From NCBI RefSeq assembly GCF_900113485.1, contig NZ_FOPM01000003.1:1-64000 (forward strand): a stretch of DNA of 64,000 nt, read 5' to 3'. The DNA is from Methylobacterium gossipiicola (GTDB taxonomy: Bacteria > Pseudomonadota > Alphaproteobacteria > Rhizobiales > Beijerinckiaceae). Under the pieces are notes generated by a model that saw only the letters and a program-made list of their open reading frames with translations, did no database searches and had not been told where the DNA came from. A program made the translations under genes and the position numbers. This document shows positions 39,577 through 48,608 of the stretch, one piece after another (the stretch's first letter is position 1; each line of letters starts with the position of its first letter).

Positions 39577-41627
39577 CGTCGCCCGTCGAAGCCGTTGATG
39601 CCGCCGCCGGCCGCAAGGCTGCGCTCGCTGAAGCCGCGCTCCTGTGGAACGCCCTGTTCCTCAACGATGCCCGCATCGCCTTCCGGGCCGAGGCGACGCC
39701 CCGCGTCTCCATCGTCATCGTCGCGCGGGGCGCCCGCCACATGCTGGCTTGGACGCTCTATCGCCTCGCCGCCGGGCAGGTTCTGAGCGGCGTCCCGTTC
39801 GAGGTCATCGTCGTCGACAACGCCTCCGATTCCGAGACCCGTGCCCTCTACGGGCGGGTCGACGGCGCCACGGTGCTGCTCAACGACGCGAATATCGGTT
39901 TCGGCCCCGCCTGCAACGCCGGGGCGGCGCGGGCGCGCGGCGATTATCTCCTGTTCCTCAACCCCGATGTCGATCTCATGCCCGGCGCCCTGCGCGCCCT
40001 CCTGGATACGTTCGAGGAGTTCGATCACGTCGGCATCGCCGGGGCGCGCCTGGTGTTCCCGGGCGGGCTTCTGCAGGAGGCCGGGGCGAATTTCCGCGAT
40101 GACGCCCAGACCACCCACCCCTACGGCCGGGGCGGGGCCGATCCGTTCGCGCCGGAGGCGTCCTTCGCCCGTGAGGTCGGCTACGTCTCGGGCGCGGTGC
40201 TGCTGATCGAGGCCGGGCTGTTCCGGCAACTCGGCGGTTTCGACGACTGGTTCGCCCCGGCCTATTTCGAGGACACGGATCTCTGCGTGCGCTGCCATCA
40301 GGCGGGCCGCCGGGTGATCTACCAACCCCGCGCCATCGCGATCCACGTCGAGAACGTCACCAGCGCCCGCCGCGACGACGTCGAACAATTGCTCGACCGC
40401 AACCGCGCGCGGTTCCGCGAGCGCCATGCCGCCTGGCTGTTCGGCCAGGGGCCGCAACGCACGGGGTTCGCCGCCCGCGACCACGACCCCTGGACCCTGC
40501 GCATCCTCTACGTCGAGGACCGGGCGCCCCATCTCGACCTCGGCGCCGGCCTGCCCCGCGCCAACGCCATCCTCAACGCCATGGCGGAACTCGGCTACGC
40601 GGTGACCTTCGCGTCCATCCACGGCGAGCGCGAGGAGGCCGCACGTCTCTACCGCGATCTCTCCACCCGCATCGAGATCGTCGAGCCCTGCGGCGAGGCG
40701 GGCTTGCGCGACCTCGTGCGGGAGCGGCCGGACTATTACGACGTGCTCTGGGTCAGCCGGCCGCCCAACATCGAGCGGGTCTGCGGCGTGCTGCACGATC
40801 TCGGCCTCACCCCCCGCGACGTCGGGCGCACCCGCGTGGTGTTCGACACCGAAGCCGTCTTCGCCCTGCGCGACTTCGTCACCGAGGCGCTCGCGGGCGC
40901 TCCCGCCAACGGCCCCGCTTTGGCCCGCGCCTGCGTCCGCGAGATTCGCCGCTTCGCCGTCGCCGACCATGTGGTCTGCGTCTCGGAAGGAGAGGCGCGG
41001 GTGCTGCGGGCGCACGGCGTGCCCAACGCCACGGTCCTGGGCCATGCCCTCGTGGCGAACGACGCCGCGCCGGGGTTCACGGCCCGCGACGGCTTCGTGT
41101 TTCTCGGGTCGCTGGCCCGCGAAGGCGAGCCCAACATCGATTCCCTCGATTGGTTCTTCGCGAACGTCTGGCCGCTTCTGCGGGCACGCCTTCCGGCGGC
41201 GCACGTCACCGTGGTCGGCGCCGTGGCGCCCTCCATCCGCGAGCGTCTGGCGGGGGAGGGGGTGCGTATCCTCGGCCGCGTCGATGATGTCGGCCCCGTC
41301 CTCGATGCCGCCCGCGTCGCCCTGGCCCCGACGCGGTTCGCCGCCGGCATCCCCCACAAGGTCCACGAGACCGTGGCGCACGGCCTGCCGGGGGTCGTCA
41401 CCCCGATCCTCGCCGAACAACTTGGCTGGCCCGACGGAACCGGCTCCCTCGTCCGCGACTGGCGCGATCCGGAAGGCTTCGCCGAGGCGCTCGCCGACCT
41501 CCATACCGACGAGGCCCTCTGGACCGGCGTCCAGGCGGCGGGCCTCGCCCGGATCAGGCACGAGTGCGATCCCGCCACCTATGCCCGCACCCTGCGGACG
41601 CTGTGCGAGGCGCCGACCTTCGCATGA
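39573..41627 (+). CDS. Bifunctional glycosyltransferase, GT2 domain plus GT4-like domain
   Basis: A 684-residue protein with two transferase modules. Residues about 45-280 are GT2 (GT-A fold): VSIVIVARGARHML, EVIVVDNASDSETR, the metal-binding NPDVDLMPGAL, and YFEDTDLCVRCHQAGRRV with the catalytic acidic pair. Residues about 305-670 are a GT4-like GT-B module, ending in the donor-site stretch VALAPTRFAAGIPHKVHETVAHGLPG. Such GT2-GT4 pairs make two successive bonds of a repeating or linker unit in surface polysaccharides or glycoproteins. No membrane helices, so polymer export would need other genes. Overlaps both neighbours by 4 bp. Confidence 0.9.
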   Translation: MTSPVEAVDAAAGRKAALAEAALLWNALFLNDARIAFRAEATPRVSIVIVARGARHMLAWTLYRLAAGQVLSGVPFEVIVVDNASDSETRALYGRVDGATVLLNDANIGFGPACNAGAARARGDYLLFLNPDVDLMPGALRALLDTFEEFDHVGIAGARLVFPGGLLQEAGANFRDDAQTTHPYGRGGADPFAPEASFAREVGYVSGAVLLIEAGLFRQLGGFDDWFAPAYFEDTDLCVRCHQAGRRVIYQPRAIAIHVENVTSARRDDVEQLLDRNRARFRERHAAWLFGQGPQRTGFAARDHDPWTLRILYVEDRAPHLDLGAGLPRANAILNAMAELGYAVTFASIHGEREEAARLYRDLSTRIEIVEPCGEAGLRDLVRERPDYYDVLWVSRPPNIERVCGVLHDLGLTPRDVGRTRVVFDTEAVFALRDFVTEALAGAPANGPALARACVREIRRFAVADHVVCVSEGEARVLRAHGVPNATVLGHALVANDAAPGFTARDGFVFLGSLAREGEPNIDSLDWFFANVWPLLRARLPAAHVTVVGAVAPSIRERLAGEGVRILGRVDDVGPVLDAARVALAPTRFAAGIPHKVHETVAHGLPGVVTPILAEQLGWPDGTGSLVRDWRDPEGFAEALADLHTDEALWTGVQAAGLARIRHECDPATYARTLRTLCEAPTFA

Positions 41628-42475
41628 GCAAGCCCTTCCCGCACCTCGTCGCCACCCTCACGGGGAGCCTGCGCCGGCTCGTCATCGGCCGCGTGCCCCG
41701 GTTGTTCGACGAAACCTTCTACCGGTCGACCTACCCGGAGGTCGTGCGCTCCGGCCTCGACCCCTATCTCCACTATGTCTGGCGCGGGGCCAAACGGGGT
41801 TACGACCCGAACGCGGATTTCGACACGGCGTTCTATCGCCGCCAGAGCGGGCCGACCCGCCTCGATCCCGTGCGGCACTACCTGCGCGTCGGCGCCGGCG
41901 CCGGCCTCGATCCGAGCCCCGCCTTCAGCACGCTGATGTACCTCGCCCGCTATCCCGATGTCGGGCGGGCGGGCATCAACCCCCTGCTGCACTACCGCCA
42001 GGACGGCCGGCCGGAGGGCCGGATCGCCGCGCCCTCCGCCTCCGATCCGGGGCAGTGGGTGGCGCTGTCCGGCGTGCGCGCGGCCCATCGCCAGGATTAC
42101 CCCACGGCCGATGGTCCCCGGTTCGCCTTCAGCTTCCGGCGGGATGTCGCCATCGCCGCCTGTCCCGACCTGGCCCCCCGGATCTGCCTCGTGCTGACCC
42201 TCGACGGCGCCGAGATCGCCGCCCTCATCGAGACCGTCGAGGGCTTCGCCGAGGGCGCGCAGGACGCCGTGACCCTGGCCTTCGACACGAGCCAGCGCCC
42301 GCACCCGCCGCGCCCGACCGCGCTTCTCGCCCTTGAGCAATGCTTCCACGGTCGGGGCGCGGACGGCGCCATTCTCCTGCGCTACGCCGAGGCCCGTCTC
42401 TGGGACCTCCTGCCCGAGCGGCCGCGTGTCTGTGCCCTCGGCCCGCGCGGTTGCCTCTCCATCGAGGCTTCGTAA
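41624..42475 (+). CDS. Protein with three FDxxFYRxxYPEV-type repeats and an unknown C-terminus
   Basis: A 283-residue protein. Three repeats of about 35 residues lie at roughly 27-61, 64-99 and 100-134, each with a [FY]D..[FY]Y....PDV or similar core and a HY....G....DP end (DPYLHYVWRGAKRGYDP, PVRHYLRVGAGAGLDP, NPLLHYRQDGRPEGR). Such repeats occur beside or inside bacterial glycosyltransferases. The C-terminal part (about 145-283, VRAAHRQDYPTADGP, ICLVLTLDGAEIAALIET) is unfamiliar. It likely docks the transferases or the acceptor. It overlaps the preceding gene by 4 bp and ends the operon; the FIST gene starts 108 bp later. Confidence 0.75.
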   Translation: MSKPFPHLVATLTGSLRRLVIGRVPRLFDETFYRSTYPEVVRSGLDPYLHYVWRGAKRGYDPNADFDTAFYRRQSGPTRLDPVRHYLRVGAGAGLDPSPAFSTLMYLARYPDVGRAGINPLLHYRQDGRPEGRIAAPSASDPGQWVALSGVRAAHRQDYPTADGPRFAFSFRRDVAIAACPDLAPRICLVLTLDGAEIAALIETVEGFAEGAQDAVTLAFDTSQRPHPPRPTALLALEQCFHGRGADGAILLRYAEARLWDLLPERPRVCALGPRGCLSIEAS

Positions 42476-42583
42476 ACGGCGACGCTTGCACGCGCCCGGT
42501 CCGACGGGCAGACTTCACGCCAAAGGGACAACAGGGCGGCGTGTCGACCACGAAACGTCCGATCCCCGGGACGGGAGCGCGAC

Positions 42584-43756
42584 GTGAGCCAGGGCACGCA
42601 GGTGCGGACGCATCTGTGCGGGATCAGAACGGCCTGGACGGAGGCCCCCGAGGCGGGTCTCGCGGTACGTGAGGTCGCCGCCGCCATCGGGGCGGCCGAG
42701 CTGTCGCAGATCGTGGTGTTCTTCTCGTCCGATTACTGTGTCGAGACCCTCAACGGCGCCCTGACGCAGGGGTTTCCCGGGGTGCCGGTGGCAGGCTGCA
42801 CCATGTCGGGGGGAATCAGCCCGGCCGGGGGGCTCGCGCGGGGCCTCGTGCTCATCGCGTTTCCGCGCGCCGGGTTTCGTATCGTCTCGGGGGTGCTCGA
42901 CGCCATCGACCATCACGACGTCGCCCGCACGGCGGCCTCCGTGCGGGCCCTGCGCCGCACCCTCGACGGCGAGGCCGCCGAGGCGGGGCCGGGCGGGCGT
43001 TTCGCCCTCTCGCTGATCGACGGACTCGCCAACGCCGAGGAGACCGTGGTCTCGGCCATCGCCTGGGCCCTCGACGGCATCCCCCTCGTCGGCGGTTCGG
43101 CCGGAGACGGCCTCGATTTCCGCGAGGCGATCCTCCTGCACGGCGGCGCGATCCACCGGCGGGCCGCCGTGCTGCTCCTCGTCGAGACCGATTGCCCGAC
43201 GCGGATCTTCAAGAGCGACAATTTCGAGCCCACGACGACGAAGTTCGTGGTCACGGCCTCCGACGACGAGCGCCGCATCGTCTACGAACTCAACGCCGAA
43301 CCGGCGGCCCGCGAATACGCCATGGCGGTGGGCCTCGATCCGGAGGGGCTCTCGCCCATGAGCTTTGCCGCCTATCCCCTGGCGGTGCGGATCGGCGGCG
43401 AGTATTTCTGCCGTTCCATCCGCCGCCTCGATCCGGAGGACGGGTCCCTCAGTTTCTTCTGCGCCATCGACGAGGGCGTGGTGCTCACCCTCGCCCGGCC
43501 GCGCGACATCGTCACGGCCACCCGCACCGAACTCGAACGCCTCGATGCCGAACTCGGCGGCCTCGACCTCGTCATCGGCTTCGACTGCATCCTGCGCCGC
43601 CTCGATGCCGAGCACGGTCAGGTTCGCCACGGGATCTGCGATCTCTACCGCCGCTACGCCGTCGTCGGCTTCGAGACCTATGGCGAGCAATACCGCGCCA
43701 TGCACCTGAACCAGACCTTCACGGGCATCGCCATCGGGCGGCGTCCCGCGCCATGA
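42584..43756 (+). CDS. FIST domain sensor protein (NosP-like)
   Basis: A 390-residue cytosolic protein with FIST_N (about 30-230; QIVVFFSSDYCVETLNGAL, AGCTMSGGISPAGG, PLVGGSAGDGLDF) and FIST_C (about 235-385; PLAVRIGGEYFCRSI, closing with FETYGEQYRAMHLNQTFTGIAIG). FIST proteins that sit next to hybrid histidine kinases include NosP, a heme protein that senses nitric oxide, so this layout suggests a NO or related ligand input. The heme His cannot be placed from sequence alone. GTG 42584 is the start, with GGGAG upstream. The stop overlaps the kinase start as ATGA. Confidence 0.9.
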   Translation: MSQGTQVRTHLCGIRTAWTEAPEAGLAVREVAAAIGAAELSQIVVFFSSDYCVETLNGALTQGFPGVPVAGCTMSGGISPAGGLARGLVLIAFPRAGFRIVSGVLDAIDHHDVARTAASVRALRRTLDGEAAEAGPGGRFALSLIDGLANAEETVVSAIAWALDGIPLVGGSAGDGLDFREAILLHGGAIHRRAAVLLLVETDCPTRIFKSDNFEPTTTKFVVTASDDERRIVYELNAEPAAREYAMAVGLDPEGLSPMSFAAYPLAVRIGGEYFCRSIRRLDPEDGSLSFFCAIDEGVVLTLARPRDIVTATRTELERLDAELGGLDLVIGFDCILRRLDAEHGQVRHGICDLYRRYAVVGFETYGEQYRAMHLNQTFTGIAIGRRPAP

Positions 43757-45075
43757 GCGCCGCCTCGGACGCGGAGAGCGCGCGCCGCATTGCCAAGCTC
43801 GAACGCATCAACGCCGCCCTCATGGCCCATGTCGAGCGCAGCATGGACCAGCAGGGCAGCGCCTATTCCCTGTTTCAGACGGCGATCATGCTGGAGGGCC
43901 GGGTCCGTGCCCGCACGGAGGAGCTGACGGGGCTGATGCACAGCCTGGAGCGCTCCAACGCCGCCCTGGTGGCGGCCAAGGAAGAGGCCGAGACCGCCAA
44001 CCGCTCGAAGACCCGCTTCCTCGCCGCCGCCAGCCACGACCTGCTTCAGCCCCTCAACGCCGCCCGGCTATCGGTCTCGGCGCTCGCCGACATGCCCCTC
44101 GCCCCCGAGGCCCTGGCGATCTCAGGCCAGATCGAGCGTGGGCTTCAGACCATCGAGGACCTGATCAAGACCCTCCTCGACATCTCGAAGCTCGATGCCG
44201 GGGTGGTGCGCCCGACCATCCGGCCGATCCGCCTGTCCGACCTGCTGCACGGCGTCGTGGCGAACTTCCAACGCATCGCCGAGGCCAAGGGTCTGCGCCT
44301 GCACGTGCGTGGCCCCGATTGCGTGGTGGTGAGCGATTCCGTGATGCTCGGGCGCATCGTGCAGAACCTCGTCTCCAACGCCCTGCGCTACACGGCATCG
44401 GGCGGTGTGCTCATCGTCGTCCGTGTGCGCGGCCAAGCCTGCCGCATCGAGGTGATCGACACGGGCTGCGGCATCGCCCCGGCCGAGCGCGCCCTGGTGT
44501 TCGAGGAATTCTATCGCGGCGAGGCCGAGATGATGGATTCCGAGCCCGGCCTCGGCCTCGGTCTCTCCATCGTCCAGCGCATGGCCGCGACCCTGGACCA
44601 TCCCCTGGTCCTCGCCTCCCGCCCCGGCCACGGCACCCGCGTGAGCCTCACGGTTCCCCTCGGCCTCGCCCCGCCGGAAGCCGAGGCCCGCCTCGGCCCC
44701 GTCGCCACCCGCCTGACGGGCGCGAAGATCCTCGTCGTCGAGAACGATCCCGCCACGGCCGACGCCCTCGCCCGGCTCCTGCGCAACTGGGACGCCGAGG
44801 TCGTCGTGTTCCGGGATCTCGCTGGCGTGACGGCGGCAGGCGACCTCGCGCCGGACCTACTCATCCTGGACTATCACCTCGACAACGGCGCCTGCGGCCT
44901 CGCCGTGGCCGAGCATTTTCGCGGGGGGAGCGGCGGGTTGCTGCCCGTCATCGTCACCACCGCCGATCACGGCGCCGAGATCGCCGCCGAGGTGGCGGCC
45001 TTGGGGGGAGAACTCGTCCACAAGCCGACGCGGCCGGCGCAACTGCGCGCCCTCCTCACCGCCCTCCTGGCGTGA
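43753..45075 (+). CDS. Hybrid sensor histidine kinase (NahK-like)
   Basis: A 440-residue soluble kinase. Residues 1-85 form a coiled coil ([40 protein letters not shown]) without PAS or membrane helices. The phospho-acceptor site is [18 protein letters not shown] (His95), and the ATP domain has [21 protein letters not shown] and [10 protein letters not shown] receiver domain ends the protein (about 322-438; [11 protein letters not shown], Asp in LLILDYHLD, Lys in [11 protein letters not shown]). The [12 protein letters not shown] box is that of NahK/NahK-like kinases that partner FIST proteins. The receiver may pass phosphate to a separate HPt or inhibit it. Coupled to the FIST gene by an ATGA overlap. 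Confidence 0.93.
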   Translation: MSAASDAESARRIAKLERINAALMAHVERSMDQQGSAYSLFQTAIMLEGRVRARTEELTGLMHSLERSNAALVAAKEEAETANRSKTRFLAAASHDLLQPLNAARLSVSALADMPLAPEALAISGQIERGLQTIEDLIKTLLDISKLDAGVVRPTIRPIRLSDLLHGVVANFQRIAEAKGLRLHVRGPDCVVVSDSVMLGRIVQNLVSNALRYTASGGVLIVVRVRGQACRIEVIDTGCGIAPAERALVFEEFYRGEAEMMDSEPGLGLGLSIVQRMAATLDHPLVLASRPGHGTRVSLTVPLGLAPPEAEARLGPVATRLTGAKILVVENDPATADALARLLRNWDAEVVVFRDLAGVTAAGDLAPDLLILDYHLDNGACGLAVAEHFRGGSGGLLPVIVTTADHGAEIAAEVAALGGELVHKPTRPAQLRALLTALLA

Positions 45076-45118
45076 GCGTGGTTTTCTTCACGCCCGGCCG
45101 CCTGCTAGACGCTTGCCC

Positions 45119-46483
45119 ATGACCACCACCGATCCTGCCGCGCCCCTGGTGCGCTTCGCGCCGTCGCCCACGGGCTATCTCCACCTCGGCAATGCCCGGC
45201 CGGCGCTGCTGAACGCCCTGTTCGCGCGCGCGCGCGGCGGACGCTTCCTCCTGCGCCTCGACGACACCGACCGCGAGCGCTCGACGCAGGAATTTGCCGA
45301 CGCCGTCGAGACCGACCTCGCCTGGCTCGGCATCGTGCCGGATCTGCGTGCCCGCCAGTCAGACCGGGCCGCGATCCACGACGCGGCGGCCGAGCGCCTG
45401 AAGGCGGCCGGGCGGCTCTATCCCTGCTACGAGACGCAAGAAGAACTGGAGCGCCGCCGCCGCCGCCAACTCGGGCGCGGCCAGCCGCCGATCTACGACC
45501 GGGCGGCCCTCAACCTGACGGAGGCCGAGCGCGCCGCCCTGGAGGCCGAGGGACGCAAGCCCCATTGGCGGTTCAAGCTCGAACCGCGGACCGTCACCTG
45601 GACCGACCTCGTGCGCGGCGAAGCGCAGGTCGATTGCGCCTCCCTGTCCGATCCCGTGCTGATCCGGGCGGACGGCACCTACCTCTACACCCTGCCTTCC
45701 GTGGTGGACGACGCGGACTTGCGCATCACCCACGTGATCCGGGGCGAGGACCACGTCACCAACACCGGCGTGCAGGTGCAGATCTTCGAGGCGCTCGGCT
45801 ATCCCGTGCCGGTCTTCGGCCACCACAACCTCCTCACCACGGCGGACGGGGAGGGGCTGTCGAAGCGCCTCGGCCATCTGTCCCTGCGCGGCTTGCGCGA
45901 AGCCGGTTACGAGCCGGCGGCGGTTCGCTCGCTCGCCGTCCTCACGGGCTCGGCCGAGGCCGTGCGGGCGGTGGCGTCCCTGGACGAGCTGGCCGCCCTC
46001 GTCGATCTCGACCACATCTCGCGCGCACCCGCAAAGTTCGATCCCCACGAACTCGACGGACTCAACGCCCGGCTCATCCACGCCATGCCGGTGGAAGAGG
46101 TCGCCGAACGCTTGGGCACCCTCGGAGTGCCTGACGATGTCGCGGAGCCGTTCTGGCTCGCGGTGCGCGCCAACCTCGCCAAGGTCGCCGAGGCCGGGGA
46201 TTGGTGGCGAGTCGTCACCGGCCCCGTCACGCCGGTGATCACCGATCCCGCCTTCATCGCCACGGCCGCCGAGTTGCTGCCGGCCGAACCCTGGGACGCC
46301 GAGACCTGGAAGACCTGGACCGGCGCGGTGAAGGCCCGCACGGGCGCCAAGGGCAAGGCCCTGTTCATGCCCCTGCGCCTCGCGCTCACGGGCCTGGAGC
46401 ACGGGCCGGATCTCGCCGGGCTGTTGCCCCTCATCGGGCGGGCGCGGGTGTTGGAGCGGTTGACCGGTGGGGCGGAAGCCTGA
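45119..46483 (+). CDS. gltX: Glutamyl-tRNA synthetase
   Basis: A 454-residue class I synthetase charging tRNA-Glu (and, in this group, perhaps tRNA-Gln for later amidation by GatCAB). Visible are [20 protein letters not shown] (HIGH motif, about 12-31), [23 protein letters not shown] and [14 protein letters not shown] (KMSKS counterpart, with Gly in place of the first Lys). Alphaproteobacteria often have two GluRS paralogs; this length and SKRLG form fit one of them, but I cannot tell which. ATG 45119 is preferred over the TTG at 45113, 43 bp after the kinase gene. Confidence 0.95.
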   Translation: MTTTDPAAPLVRFAPSPTGYLHLGNARPALLNALFARARGGRFLLRLDDTDRERSTQEFADAVETDLAWLGIVPDLRARQSDRAAIHDAAAERLKAAGRLYPCYETQEELERRRRRQLGRGQPPIYDRAALNLTEAERAALEAEGRKPHWRFKLEPRTVTWTDLVRGEAQVDCASLSDPVLIRADGTYLYTLPSVVDDADLRITHVIRGEDHVTNTGVQVQIFEALGYPVPVFGHHNLLTTADGEGLSKRLGHLSLRGLREAGYEPAAVRSLAVLTGSAEAVRAVASLDELAALVDLDHISRAPAKFDPHELDGLNARLIHAMPVEEVAERLGTLGVPDDVAEPFWLAVRANLAKVAEAGDWWRVVTGPVTPVITDPAFIATAAELLPAEPWDAETWKTWTGAVKARTGAKGKALFMPLRLALTGLEHGPDLAGLLPLIGRARVLERLTGGAEA

Positions 46484-46561
46484 CGCTCTGAACCGCGTGC
46501 CGAAACCCAGTACGCGGCGCGATGAGGAGTGCCGGGATTGCCCCCCGCCGTCTCGGAGGGG

Positions 46562-46807
46562 CTACCGGAACGGGTTGTCGTTCGGGGCAGGCTTCACGCC
46601 CTGAAACATTCGGAAGAGCGTCCATTCCTCGACGATCTTCTTGCCCGGCAGGGTGCAGAGCCCGATCGCGCTCCCGTCGGAGAGCTTGGCGATGACGGAT
46701 TGCCCGCCCATCGTTTCACAGAAAACGGAGGCCGGGTTTCCTAGAGCCAGAGCGGCCTCCGGTAATGCGAGACCGGCCCAGGCGGCCAAAACGACACAGC
46801 GCCTCAT
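46562..46807 (-). CDS. Small secreted DUF333 protein
   Basis: An 81-residue exported protein: signal peptide about 1-22 (VLAAWAGLALPEAALA), then a DUF333 domain beginning NPASVFCETMGGQSVIAKLSDGS and with EEWTLFRMF near the end. Two cysteines are placed as in the family (CETMGG and LCTLPG). DUF333 proteins are small periplasmic or outer-surface proteins often called hemolysin-like without firm evidence. It ends 79 bp after the converging gltX stop, and its upstream spacer to xerC (33 bp) is very short. Confidence 0.85.
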   Translation of the reverse strand: MRRCVVLAAWAGLALPEAALALGNPASVFCETMGGQSVIAKLSDGSAIGLCTLPGKKIVEEWTLFRMFQGVKPAPNDNPFR

Positions 46808-46839
46808 GACGCGAACTCCCTGTGGCGCGACGGTCGACC

Positions 46840-47904
46840 TTATACACCACGCGCGATGAACGCGGTCGACGCTGACGGGGAAGTCCCCGAACCCAACCGG
46901 CCCGCGCCCGCCCGCGGATGCGCCGCATCGAACGCGTCCATCAGCCGGGCGGCATCGACCTTGGTGTAGAGCTGCGTCGTCGAGAGCGAGGCGTGGCCCA
47001 ACAGTTCCTGGATCGCCCGCAATTCGCCCTGGCGGCCCAGCAGATGGGTGGCGAAGGAGTGGCGCAGGGCGTGCGGCGTCGCGCTCGGCGGTAGGCCCAG
47101 CGCCCCGCGCATGGAGGCCACGGCGTATTGCACGATGCGGGGCGAGAGCGGGCCGCCCTTGGCGCCGAGGAAGAGCGGCCCGTCCGGGTCGAGGGTGTAG
47201 GGGCAGGCGGCCTGATAGGCGGCCACCGCCTGCTGCACGGCGGGCAGCACCGGCACCATCCGCATCTTGCCGCCCTTGCCGAGGACGGTGACTGAATCGA
47301 CGCCCGGTCCCGGCGCGTCCTTGGCGGTCAGGCCCAGCGCCTCCGAGATGCGTAACCCCGAGCCGTACAGGAGCGCGATCACCGCCGCGTCACGGGCGAT
47401 CACCCAGGGCTCGCGGTCCTCGCCGTCGCGCAGGCCCGTGCCGGTCATGGCCTTGGCGGCGGGGATCGGGATCGGCCGGGGCAGGCGGCGCTCCACCTTC
47501 GGCGAACGCACGGCGCCGAGCGCCGCTACGGTGCCGTGGCCCTCGCGGTCGAGGTGGCGGGCAAAGGAGCGCAGGCCCGCGAGCTGGCGCATGAGCGAGC
47601 GGCCGCCGACCCCCTCGGCCCGCCGCGCCGCCAGGAAGCCGCGCAGGTCGCGGGGTTTCAACGCGATGAGGCCCGGAATGGTCGGGCATCCGTGCCGGGC
47701 CTGCCGGTGGGCGAGGAATTGGCGCAGGTCGCGGGCATAGGCTTCGGCCGTGTTGGCCGACATCCGGCGCTCGCGCAGCAATTCGTCCTGCCACGTCCCG
47801 AACGCGGTCCGCAGGGCGGTGTCGCCCGGGAACGCCAGGCTGTCCGGTGGCGGCGGGGTCGGCTGAAGCATCGAGCGATCCTGCGGAGTGTCGGGAGTAC
47901 TCAA
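46840..47904 (-). CDS. xerC: Tyrosine recombinase XerC
   Basis: A 354-residue site-specific recombinase that, with XerD, resolves chromosome dimers at dif. SAM-like N-terminal domain about 25-120 (WQDELLRERRMSANTAEAYARDLRQFLAHR), catalytic domain about 140-330. The active set is complete: Arg in YGSGLRISEALGL, Lys in VLGKGGKMRMVP, HALRHSFATHLL (His, Arg), LGHASLSTTQLY (His and Tyr). The N-terminus carries about 25 Pro-rich residues not shared with E. coli XerC. It is divergent from the phosphatase gene at 48015, with 110 bp between. No integrase context or att sites were seen, so it is called the chromosomal type. Confidence 0.93.
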   Translation of the reverse strand: MSTPDTPQDRSMLQPTPPPPDSLAFPGDTALRTAFGTWQDELLRERRMSANTAEAYARDLRQFLAHRQARHGCPTIPGLIALKPRDLRGFLAARRAEGVGGRSLMRQLAGLRSFARHLDREGHGTVAALGAVRSPKVERRLPRPIPIPAAKAMTGTGLRDGEDREPWVIARDAAVIALLYGSGLRISEALGLTAKDAPGPGVDSVTVLGKGGKMRMVPVLPAVQQAVAAYQAACPYTLDPDGPLFLGAKGGPLSPRIVQYAVASMRGALGLPPSATPHALRHSFATHLLGRQGELRAIQELLGHASLSTTQLYTKVDAARLMDAFDAAHPRAGAGRLGSGTSPSASTAFIARGV

Positions 47905-48014
47905 GGCCCTTCGGGTTGACGCTCCGTTGACGAGGGCGACCCCCGGCGCCCTTTCCGCCCTGCGGCCCGGAGCCTATTTCGACGGCAAGCCCCGCCATTC
48001 CCGACCGGACCTCC

Positions 48015-48605
48015 ATGACCCCGACGCGCATCGTCTGCATCCGCCACGGCGAATCGACCTTCAACGCCGCCCACCGCCTCACGGGGCGCGACCCCGGCCA
48101 TATCGATGCCCGCCTGACCGAGCGGGGGCAGGCTCAGGTGGCGGCGGCGCGCCAGGGGCTTCATGCCATCCCCTTCGACCTCGTGGTGACCTCGCCCCTG
48201 ACGCGGGCGATCCAGACCACCAAGGGCATCTTCACCGGCCACCCGGCCGCGCCCAGGATCCTCGTCGAGGTGCTGCACCGGGAGTGCCAGGAGAGCAGCT
48301 GCGACATCGGCCGGGCGGCCTCCGTCCTGGCGGCGGAGTTCCCCGACGTCGCCGTCGATCACCTGCCCGAGATCTGGTGGCACGCGGAGGGCGAGCCCGA
48401 CGCCGACGGCCTCCATGTCGAGCCCCGCCCCCTGTTCGACGATCGCGTCACGGGGTTTCGCGATTGGCTGGCGGCCCGGCCCGAGGACACCATCGCGGTG
48501 GTGGGCCACGGCACGTTCTTCTTCCACCTCACGGGGGTGTGGCTCGACAACTGCGAGACCGTCGAACTGGATCTGGGCACCGACCGGATCACCCGGCGCG
48601 CCTGA
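48015..48605 (+). CDS. Histidine phosphatase family protein
   Basis: A 196-residue cytosolic phosphatase of the phosphoglycerate mutase fold. The catalytic signature is VCIRHGESTFNAAHRLTGRDP (residues about 7-27), the second His in AVVGHGTFFFHLTG. Length and the missing long insert set it apart from glycolytic PGAM, so it is more likely a small-molecule or broad phosphatase (CobC/SixA-like group). Substrate unknown. It ends 4 bp before the converging NicO gene. Confidence 0.9.
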   Translation: MTPTRIVCIRHGESTFNAAHRLTGRDPGHIDARLTERGQAQVAAARQGLHAIPFDLVVTSPLTRAIQTTKGIFTGHPAAPRILVEVLHRECQESSCDIGRAASVLAAEFPDVAVDHLPEIWWHAEGEPDADGLHVEPRPLFDDRVTGFRDWLAARPEDTIAVVGHGTFFFHLTGVWLDNCETVELDLGTDRITRRA

Positions 48606-48608
48606 AGT

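Noticed and set aside
46840-47904. Phage integrase
   Set aside because: Length, motif set and lack of att sites or phage neighbours fit the chromosomal XerC.
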